Positions 45,185 through 51,742 of a DNA stretch of 64,000 nt are shown here, one piece after another. The stretch lies in assembly GCA_040877545.1 (NCBI GenBank), contig JBBDNN010000006.1, forward strand, positions 62,001 to 126,000. The letters run 5' to 3'. Numbering within the stretch: the first letter of the stretch is position 1; each line of letters starts with the position of its first letter. Below the pieces are notes generated by a model, which did no database searches, was not told where the DNA came from, and worked only from the letters and a program-made list of their open reading frames with translations. The translations under genes were made by a program, and so were the position numbers. This stretch comes from Gracilimonas sp040877545. Its GTDB lineage: Bacteria; Bacteroidota; Rhodothermia; Balneolales; Balneolaceae.

Positions 45185-45649
45185 ATGAAACTATATATAA
45201 TAGCTGTCACAATAGGAATTTTACTCTCAGGCTGTGTGAGTGAAAAGAAGATGGACAAAGAAGCAAGGAAAGCACATATTACTGATGCAGTTGATTCTGT
45301 TGTAATCGGGGAAAATAGCTTAACAAATTCCGGTAAATCTTTAACAGTAAAAAAATACAATTGCCGGTATTTTGCAGGTACTATGATAAAATGCTCATTT
45401 GATGTAAATAATCCGGGATCAGGAGAATTAAAAAATCTTGATGTATGGTATACCGTATCCGGCAAGGAAATGGCCGCAGTTACAACAGGAGATACCACCA
45501 TTCAACCTGGAGAAAGTGGCACTTTAGAAACTATTATGGTAAGACTCCCGAAAGATGCACAATCAGTACAGTTCACAATAAAATCAGGTATTAAAAAACA
45601 TCGAACAAATATAAAACCATTGCCCATCAACGAAATTGCTGGAAAGTAA
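45185..45649 (+). CDS. Lipoprotein with Ig-like/FxLYD-like domain
   Basis: A 154-aa protein with a clear type II signal (KLYIIAVTIGILLSGC; lipobox LLSGC, Cys at about residue 17). The remainder is a beta-sandwich-like domain with CSFDVNNPGSGELKNLDVWY and IQPGESGTLETIMVRLP, a pattern seen in FxLYD and similar domains that pack against other envelope proteins. Function unknown; monocistronic. Confidence 0.72.
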   Translation: MKLYIIAVTIGILLSGCVSEKKMDKEARKAHITDAVDSVVIGENSLTNSGKSLTVKKYNCRYFAGTMIKCSFDVNNPGSGELKNLDVWYTVSGKEMAAVTTGDTTIQPGESGTLETIMVRLPKDAQSVQFTIKSGIKKHRTNIKPLPINEIAGK

Positions 45650-45722
45650 AAGAGGAAGAGGAGGTTGAAGTTAAGCTCGCCTCAGCAGCCGACTAGAAAA
45701 AAGATCCTGGGAAAGTAGGGGA

Positions 45723-46298
45723 TTAATCTTTCAGCTTATAAACGAAGTCATCTCTCTTTTCATACTTCTCTCTGCTTTCTTTACAAATTGCTATACCCGC
45801 CTCATCAAACTCCAACCGATGGCCAAATTCACTTACCCAGCCAATTTGTTTGGCGGGATTTCCAACCATAAGCGCATAGGCAGGAACCGGCTTGGTGATA
45901 ACGGCTCCGGCACCAATCAGGCAATATGCTCCCAGCTCATTTCCACAAATGATGGTTGAATTGGCTCCGATCGAAGCGCCTTTTCGCACAAATGTTTCTA
46001 CGTATTCATCCCTGCGAATTATAGCGCTGCGTGGATTTACAATATTGGTGAAAACCATAGACGGGCCGAGGAAAACATCATCCTCACAAATCACTCCGGT
46101 ATAAATAGAGACGTTATTTTGCACTTTTACATTATTGCCAAGAATTACTTTGGGTGAAACCACCACATTTTGGCCGAGATTACAATTGTCACCAATTACC
46201 GAACCGGGCATGATATGTGAAAAATGCCAGATTTTTGTACCATCACCGATTTTTGCCCCTTCATCAATAACAGCTGTTTCGTGTGCGAAGTAGTCCAT
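45723..46298 (-). CDS. Hexapeptide-repeat N-acetyltransferase (WlbB/WbpD-like)
   Basis: Left-handed beta-helix acyltransferase of 191 aa that probably acetylates a UDP-amino-sugar for LPS O-antigen or capsule. The N-terminal DYFAHETAVIDEGAKIGDGT and the hallmark FTNIVNPRSAIIRRDEYVET, with FVRKGASIGANSTIICG and GAGAVITKPVPAYALMVGNP, are as in UDP-2-acetamido-3-amino-2,3-dideoxyglucuronate acetyltransferases. Metal-free, CoA-binding fold by family knowledge. It is not beside other polysaccharide genes, so the exact substrate is open. Confidence 0.85.
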   Translation of the reverse strand: MDYFAHETAVIDEGAKIGDGTKIWHFSHIMPGSVIGDNCNLGQNVVVSPKVILGNNVKVQNNVSIYTGVICEDDVFLGPSMVFTNIVNPRSAIIRRDEYVETFVRKGASIGANSTIICGNELGAYCLIGAGAVITKPVPAYALMVGNPAKQIGWVSEFGHRLEFDEAGIAICKESREKYEKRDDFVYKLKD

Positions 46299-46489
46299 AT
46301 TTTCCTTTTTTTGTTCGGGTTGATATTAGTGAAACCTGAGCATTATTTCACTATTTCAAAACCACTGGAAGACACCGGCTGTGTTTATTTAAAAAATAAA
46401 ATTCTTTCGTGTTTAGTATTTCTGTGGCAGTAATTGACAGATTCTTTTTTTATCCTCAAGCTTCATAAAAATGGACATTAAGAATAAAA

Positions 46490-48328
46490 ATGGCTAAGAC
46501 TCATAAAGAGAAATTAAAAGAACATTTAAACCGGCAAATAGAACGAATTAGCCGCAGAATATCTCTGCTTGAAGGCTGGAGCAGCAAATATTCTTACACT
46601 CGTCTCGTGTATTTTTTTATTGGAATATTGATCTTGTACTTCACTTCTTCGGTAGTGGGAGATGTCCTTTTTTTCCTGTTTCTATCTCTTTTTCTGGGTG
46701 GATTTATATGGTTGGTTATTCGCCATAACCGTGTAAGGCAAAATATGGATCAGCTCTCTTTTTTGAGACAAGTTAAAGAAGAGCAGGTTGCCAGAATGAA
46801 TTTGGATTGGCAGAATTTACCCGCTTATTCCTTCAACAGTGAGTTAAAAAATCATTCCTTCGCTGATGATTTAAATATTGTGGGGAAATCTTCGCTGCAT
46901 CACCTGATGGATACTGCAATTTATGAAGGCGGTTCAACAAAACTGGCAGGGTGGCTGCTTGAGGAACATCCGGATCAAAATTCAATCCGCAAACGCCAAA
47001 AATTAGTACAGGAGTTAACAAACTTAAATTTATTTCGGGACCGGCTTCAGGTGAGATCATTTATCACAAAAAAAGATGTCTCCGATAAAGACTGGACAAT
47101 GGACCGTTTACTGAAATGGCTTCGAATTCCTCAAAAGATAAATTTTGCATTGCCCTTAACCGTACTGTCGATATTGTCTGTGACCAATATCCTTCTGGCT
47201 TTGCTGGCTATTGCCGGTGTTATTGGCCCTTATGTACTTATCACTTTTATTATTTATTTGGGAATTTATAACTTTAACAGCCACAAAATAACCGGCCTTT
47301 TCGATGCTGCTTTTCAGACAGATAAACTCCTGAACAGGTTTGGTGAAATTTTGCTCTATGTGGAACAGTTTCGATTTACGAATGCACCAGGGCTACAGGA
47401 GTTTTGTAAAGTATTCAAAAATCCCGATGATAAACCTTCTAACTATTTGAAGAAAGTTTCGAAACTTGCCGGTGCGGCATCACTTCAGAAAAATCAGGTA
47501 TTGTGGCCGCTGGTAAACATGGTGATTCCATGGGACATGTATTACTCCATGAAAATGGAAAAACTGAAAGTGGAGCTGGAGCCAAAACTTACTATATGGC
47601 TCAATACTTTTTATGAATTGGAAGCACTGAATTCGATAGCAAACTTCTCGTTCTTAAATCCCAATTATTCTTTTGCAGAAGTGAAAGAAAATGATGTTGA
47701 TCTTTTGTTTGACGCGAAAGGACTGGGACATCCGCTTATTCCAGAATCAGAAAAAGTGACTAATAACTTTTCAGTTCAAAAAGGGCGTGATCTCTTTTTA
47801 ATAACCGGCTCAAATATGGCCGGCAAAAGTACCTTTTTGCGAACAGTGGGCATAAATCTTTGCCTGTGTTTTGCAGGCGCCCCGGTAAATGCTGAATCAT
47901 TACATACAAAACTGTTTCGATTGTTTACCAGCATTAATGTAAAGGATTCGCTGGGAGAGGGGCTGTCTCATTTTTATGCTGAAGTAAAACGGCTAAAAAA
48001 ATTACTCGCCGAACTGGATAAAGAAAAAGAGCTTCCTCTTTTCTTTTTTGTGGATGAAATCTTCAAAGGAACCAACAATCGCGAGCGTTTCCAGGGCAGC
48101 ACCGCCTTCCTGAAAAAAGTGGCTGGTAAAAATGGTGCGGGAATGGTTTCTACACACGATCTGGAGTTGGCATCTCTCGAAAAAGAAATCTCTCAACTCA
48201 GCAACTGGCATTTCGAGGAAACAATTGAAGGCGGGAAAATGAGCTTCGAATATAAAATCAAATCCGGGCCGTGTTCCACAACTAATGCTCTTAAGATAAT
48301 GCAAATGGAAGGACTGCCTGTTAAGTAA
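46490..48328 (+). CDS. Membrane-anchored MutS-like ATPase
   Basis: The 612-aa protein has an N-terminal coiled segment, two membrane helices (about 42-60 and 62-78), a middle MutS core with another hydrophobic pair (about 217-262), and a C-terminal MutS ATPase domain: Walker A GSNMAGKST (about 439-447), LFTSINVKDSLGEGLSHFYAE, Walker B FFFVDEIFKGTN (about 516-527) and the STHDLELASL switch. It lacks the mismatch-recognition domain, so it is not a repair MutS. Function unknown; similar 'MutS-related' membrane proteins are common in Bacteroidota. Confidence 0.86.
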   Translation: MAKTHKEKLKEHLNRQIERISRRISLLEGWSSKYSYTRLVYFFIGILILYFTSSVVGDVLFFLFLSLFLGGFIWLVIRHNRVRQNMDQLSFLRQVKEEQVARMNLDWQNLPAYSFNSELKNHSFADDLNIVGKSSLHHLMDTAIYEGGSTKLAGWLLEEHPDQNSIRKRQKLVQELTNLNLFRDRLQVRSFITKKDVSDKDWTMDRLLKWLRIPQKINFALPLTVLSILSVTNILLALLAIAGVIGPYVLITFIIYLGIYNFNSHKITGLFDAAFQTDKLLNRFGEILLYVEQFRFTNAPGLQEFCKVFKNPDDKPSNYLKKVSKLAGAASLQKNQVLWPLVNMVIPWDMYYSMKMEKLKVELEPKLTIWLNTFYELEALNSIANFSFLNPNYSFAEVKENDVDLLFDAKGLGHPLIPESEKVTNNFSVQKGRDLFLITGSNMAGKSTFLRTVGINLCLCFAGAPVNAESLHTKLFRLFTSINVKDSLGEGLSHFYAEVKRLKKLLAELDKEKELPLFFFVDEIFKGTNNRERFQGSTAFLKKVAGKNGAGMVSTHDLELASLEKEISQLSNWHFEETIEGGKMSFEYKIKSGPCSTTNALKIMQMEGLPVK

Positions 48329-48475
48329 TTCCTAACAACCAGAGAAATCATTCAACAAATGGCTCAAGAGTCGCTTGTTGGGTGTTTAGTTAATCACGCC
48401 CCTAATCTTCAGCCGGGTTTAAAAAACCAGCCTGTTTCTTTGGTAAAAAAAATCTCATCAAAAAGCCAAACCAGC

Positions 48476-48503
48476 TGTAACCTTTTCCCAATTCATCAGT
48501 GTA
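48476..48503 (+). promoter_or_regulatory. Candidate ECF-type promoter of the sigma factor operon
   Basis: TGTAACC (48476-48482), an AAC-containing -35 element typical of ECF sigma factors, then a 16-base spacer and GTGTA (48499-48503) as a possible -10. The position just upstream of an ECF sigma gene suggests autoregulation. It also means that the GTG at 48499 lies inside the promoter and cannot be the start codon of that transcript. Confidence 0.5.
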
Positions 48504-48540
48504 CAAAGACGGAAACATTAAGCTCGGGAAAATTACGCCG

Positions 48541-49101
48541 GTGGATTCAACTTCAGATAAAGCACTAATGATGAAAGTGAAACAGGGTGACCTTGATAAA
48601 TTAGGTCTGCTGTTTGAACGATATAATCGCCCTTTGTTCAGCTTTTTCTACCGGATGAGTAAAGAAGCCCAGCTCAGTGAAGATCTTGTTCAGTCGGTAT
48701 TCGAGCGCATACTAAAATACCGAAGTACTTATTCAGGAAACGGAGCTTTTACTACATGGATGTTCAGTATTGCCCGGAATGCGCATATCGATCATTATCG
48801 TAAGCAAAAGCGAAATGGCGAAACGATGCAGCTTGATGAAGATCATTTGGAATCTGATCCGCCTGAATTTGGAGAAGTAAGTGAACAAAATTTCAAGAAA
48901 CAGCTTCTGGAAAAAGCATTAGATCAGCTTGATGAGGATAAGAGAGAAGTGATACTCCTGAGCCGGTATGAAGGATTTAAATACAAGGAAATTGCTGAAA
49001 TACAGCAAAGCACGGAAGGCGCGGTTAAGGTGAAGATGTTTAGGGCCATGAAAGATTTAAAAGATATCGTATTTAAACTAAGTGAGGAAATGCAGCAATG
49101 A
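48541..49101 (+). CDS. ECF-type RNA polymerase sigma factor
   Basis: Extracytoplasmic-function sigma factor with region 2 (FERYNRPLFSFFYRMS, LSEDLVQSVFERILKY, FTTWMFSIARNAHIDHYRK) and region 4 (LDQLDEDKREVILLSRYEGF, YKEIAEIQQSTEGAVKVKMFRAMKDLK). An open frame runs from a GTG at 48499, but that GTG lies in the candidate -10 element, so I place the start at GTG 48541; ATG 48568 is also possible. The stop overlaps the ATG of the next gene (ATGA, 49098-49101), typical of a sigma/anti-sigma pair. Likely autoregulated. Confidence 0.9.
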   Translation: MDSTSDKALMMKVKQGDLDKLGLLFERYNRPLFSFFYRMSKEAQLSEDLVQSVFERILKYRSTYSGNGAFTTWMFSIARNAHIDHYRKQKRNGETMQLDEDHLESDPPEFGEVSEQNFKKQLLEKALDQLDEDKREVILLSRYEGFKYKEIAEIQQSTEGAVKVKMFRAMKDLKDIVFKLSEEMQQ

Positions 49102-49886
49102 AGAAAAAGTATGAACAGCTGATTGCCGACTATCTTGCCGGCAACCTGGAAAAAAAGGGCAAAGATGAAATTGAAGAGCTTCTGGCAAGCGGAGAAATAG
49201 ACCCGATAGATTTTCGGGCGATGGAGCAACTACATGATGAATTGGATACCATTCCAGTTCCTGCACCGGGAAAAGAAATGAGTCAACGTTTTTATGCTAT
49301 GCTTGAAGAAGAAAAAGCGGCAGTGAAACCTTCATGGACACAAAATTCATTGAACTATCTGAATACTCTCATTGCAGACCTGACATTTCCCCGGCTTGCC
49401 TATGCTTTTATACTGCTGGTTATTGGGGGATTTATTGGTGCGCAGTTCAATAACAATAACTCAGAAATTGAACAGCTTAGCGCCGAAATGCAAAACATGC
49501 GCGAATTGATGATGGTTGGTTTACTGGAAGGGGCTTCCGCTACCGAAAGGCTGAAAGCAGTGAATATAAGCAGCAAACTTCCTTCAGCAGATGATAATGC
49601 CATTCGTGCGCTGTTATTTACGCTGAATGACGATCCGAGTGTAAATGTGCGGGTGCAAAGTATTGAAGCTTTGAAACGGTGGGGAGAAAATGAGCAGGTT
49701 CGCGAAGGCTTAGTAAAATCGATCATTAAACAAGAATCGCCGGTGGTAATTGTGGAGCTTGCTGACGCTATGATAGAACTCGAATTAAAAAACTCTACCC
49801 CGGAATTCCAACAGTTGTTGGAAGAAAGGGAACTTGATTTTACCGTACAACAAAAACTCCAAAACAGTATAGCCGTATTAATGTGA
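49098..49886 (+). CDS. Anti-sigma-like membrane protein with HEAT-type repeats
   Basis: A 262-aa protein with an N-terminal cytoplasmic helical part (KYEQLIADYLAGNLEKKGKD, resembling anti-sigma N-domains), one membrane helix (about 98-114, LAYAFILLVIGGFIGAQF) and an outer part with a coiled coil (NSEIEQLSAEMQNMRELMMV) and HEAT/ARM-like helices (LKAVNISSKLP, DDPSVNVRVQSIEALKRWG, ESPVVIVELADAMIELEL). Gene order and the 4-base overlap with the sigma gene make an anti-sigma role likely. The HEAT-type sensor part is unusual. No zinc motif (HX3CX2C) is seen. Confidence 0.75.
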   Translation: MKKKYEQLIADYLAGNLEKKGKDEIEELLASGEIDPIDFRAMEQLHDELDTIPVPAPGKEMSQRFYAMLEEEKAAVKPSWTQNSLNYLNTLIADLTFPRLAYAFILLVIGGFIGAQFNNNNSEIEQLSAEMQNMRELMMVGLLEGASATERLKAVNISSKLPSADDNAIRALLFTLNDDPSVNVRVQSIEALKRWGENEQVREGLVKSIIKQESPVVIVELADAMIELELKNSTPEFQQLLEERELDFTVQQKLQNSIAVLM

Positions 49887-49894
49887 GGCATCAA

Positions 49895-50776
49895 ATGAAA
49901 ACGTTATCCCTATGTATTTTACTTTTTTCAATCGGTCTTTCTCAAGCGCAAGCTCCTAATTCTTCTAATCAAATCCAGGAAACGGTGCAGCTGATATTTC
50001 CTGCATCTGAATTTAATGCGAATACTATTTTTTCCATGAAAAACATCAATGGAGATGTAAGGGTCACAGGATATAAGGGGGATGAAATTTTAATCACCGG
50101 CACCAAAACCGTCTGGAAAAAAAGAGGGGATATTGAAGAATCTGAAGCTGAGAAAGTTTATCTGGCCAAGTATCAATTTCAGAATAAAATCTACGCATAT
50201 ATTCAGGCTCCCGGTGTAGAAATGAGGGAAAAACATGGTGACCTGAGATTTAACTGGAACAGTAATGGCAGAGATAAAAATCGAGTTCAATTTGAATTTA
50301 ACCTTGAGTTGCAGGTGCCTTTTTACCTGATGTCAAAAATCTCAACCATCAATGGAGGAGAGGTTTTGGTTAGGAACATGAGAAATGGAGTCAGTGCAAA
50401 TAATGTGAATGGAAATATAATTTTGCAGGAAATTTCAGGAGAAACACATGCGAATACAGTGAATGGTGATATCAGCGTTTTATTTGCTGAAAATCCTGAA
50501 ACAGATGCCAGTTTTAAAACCGTAAATGGTGAAATTGAAATTGAAGCTCTTCAAAATTTATCAGCAATTGTAACCTTTCAAAGTTTGCACGGTGACCTCT
50601 ATACAGACTTCGAGAACATTCACCATTTACCAAACAGAATTAAGCAAACTAGTGATGAAGGCTCTAAAAAATTTAAAGTCGAACAAACATCTCCGATAAA
50701 AATTGGTGATGGCGGGCCAATAATCAGCTTTCAAATAGTTAATGGCAGCGCCTTCATCAAGCAAAGAAAATTATAA
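49895..50776 (+). CDS. DUF4097-type secreted beta-helix protein, first copy
   Basis: Exported protein of about 293 aa with a signal peptide (KTLSLCILLFSIGLSQAQA). Repeating strand motifs NINGDVRVTGYKGDEILITG, NVNGNIILQEISGETHANTV, NGDISVLF, TVNGEIEIEAL and LHGDLYTDFEN are typical of DUF4097/head-GIN-like adhesin folds. Function unknown. Start taken at ATG 49895; a GTG at 49883 overlaps the preceding gene but would put four extra residues before the signal. It follows the anti-sigma gene by 8 bases and belongs to the same operon. Confidence 0.78.
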   Translation: MKTLSLCILLFSIGLSQAQAPNSSNQIQETVQLIFPASEFNANTIFSMKNINGDVRVTGYKGDEILITGTKTVWKKRGDIEESEAEKVYLAKYQFQNKIYAYIQAPGVEMREKHGDLRFNWNSNGRDKNRVQFEFNLELQVPFYLMSKISTINGGEVLVRNMRNGVSANNVNGNIILQEISGETHANTVNGDISVLFAENPETDASFKTVNGEIEIEALQNLSAIVTFQSLHGDLYTDFENIHHLPNRIKQTSDEGSKKFKVEQTSPIKIGDGGPIISFQIVNGSAFIKQRKL

Positions 50777-50795
50777 ATTATAAAAGGATCAGAAA

Positions 50796-51623
50796 ATGAA
50801 GAAAATGTATTTTTACCCCATCTTAGTAGTAGTTGTAAGTTTAATATCAGGTACTGCAATTGCTCAAAATGATCTGAGGGTGCCGCTATCAAACCCTGGG
50901 AAAGCGGGAAGCCTGATAATCAATGCTGTCTTTTCCGATGAAATTGTAGTTCGAGCTCATCAGGAAAATGATGTGATTGTCCGGTATGACGGGAATAAAA
51001 AGACCGATCAGCGTGATACATCCCGAAATGGAATGCGCCGTATTTCCAGTGGTGGTGTTGGCCTGGAAGTAACGGAAAACAATAACGAGGTAATAGTTAA
51101 AACCGGCCCAATGCCTAGCGATTTAGAGCTAGTGGTTTTTGTTCCCCAAAATTTCTCTCTGAAATTGAATGCCACACAAGGTGATGTACAAATAGATGGA
51201 CTGGAAGGCGAGTTGGAAATCAATTCCGTAAATGGGGATATAGAACTAACCAACATTTCGGGCTCAGTATTGGTAAACAGTGTGAATGGAGATATTGAAG
51301 TAGATTTTGTCAGGATAAGAGAAAATGTTCCAATGTCGTTTACAGGTGTGAATGGAGATATTGAAGTAGCCTTTCCTGCAAATGCCAAATTCTCAGCAAA
51401 GATGAAAACTGAATGGGGAGATGTCTACACGAATTTTGACATGGCGATCGACCGTTCTTCATCCGCTACCGAAGTAAACAATAGCAATAGTAATAACAAG
51501 ATTAGAAATAATGAAAAATACAAAGTTACAGTGAATAAATGGGTACTCGGCGAAGTAAATGGAGGCGGCCCGGAATTCTTGTTCAAAACGCTGCATGGTG
51601 ACATTTCCATTCGCAAAAAATAA
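50796..51623 (+). CDS. DUF4097-type secreted beta-helix protein, second copy
   Basis: Exported protein of 275 aa with a signal peptide (YFYPILVVVVSLISGTAIAQ). Strand motifs SVNGDIELTNISGSVLVNSV, NGDIEVDFV, GVNGDIEVAFPAN and EWGDVYTNFD are like those of the preceding gene. Two repeats are identical over 24 bases in the DNA, which suggests recent or corrected duplication. It follows the first copy by 19 bases and is part of the sigma operon. The pair could be envelope structural proteins or sigma targets; no enzyme motif is seen. Confidence 0.78.
   Translation: MKKMYFYPILVVVVSLISGTAIAQNDLRVPLSNPGKAGSLIINAVFSDEIVVRAHQENDVIVRYDGNKKTDQRDTSRNGMRRISSGGVGLEVTENNNEVIVKTGPMPSDLELVVFVPQNFSLKLNATQGDVQIDGLEGELEINSVNGDIELTNISGSVLVNSVNGDIEVDFVRIRENVPMSFTGVNGDIEVAFPANAKFSAKMKTEWGDVYTNFDMAIDRSSSATEVNNSNSNNKIRNNEKYKVTVNKWVLGEVNGGGPEFLFKTLHGDISIRKK
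51280..51303 (+). repeat. Intragenic 24-base repeat, copy 1
   Basis: Identical over 24 bases to 51346-51369, 66 bases (22 codons) apart and in the same frame. Encodes the VNGDIEV turn of the beta-helix. Confidence 0.85.
51346..51369 (+). repeat. Intragenic 24-base repeat, copy 2
   Basis: Second exact copy of the repeat at 51280-51303 in the same gene and frame. Confidence 0.85.
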
Positions 51624-51671
51624 TAAAATTACTGCAACCTTATTTCCTGATTCGTCTAATTATTTAAATAA

Positions 51672-51716
51672 TAAATCAGCATAACCCCAGCTGATAGGGG
51701 TTTTAGGGCTGATTTA
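51672..51716 (+). promoter_or_regulatory. Nested hairpin with alternative pairings before the DUF5916 gene
   Basis: TAAATCAGC (51672-51680) can pair with GCTGATTTA (51708-51716), enclosing a second stem AACCCC/GGGGTT (51683-51688 with 51697-51702). The same ATCAGC can instead pair with GCTGAT at 51690-51695, which excludes the inner stem. It lies 27 bases before the ATG at 51743. It may be a weak terminator for the sigma operon or a switch for the next gene; the sequence alone cannot say. Confidence 0.5.
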
Positions 51717-51742
51717 ATTTACTCTTAAAACCCTCTTTGAAA

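Noticed and set aside
49400..49894. 164-codon minus-strand ORF opposite the anti-sigma gene
   Set aside because: Serine-rich antisense frame without motifs. The plus-strand reading has a membrane helix, repeats and operon context.
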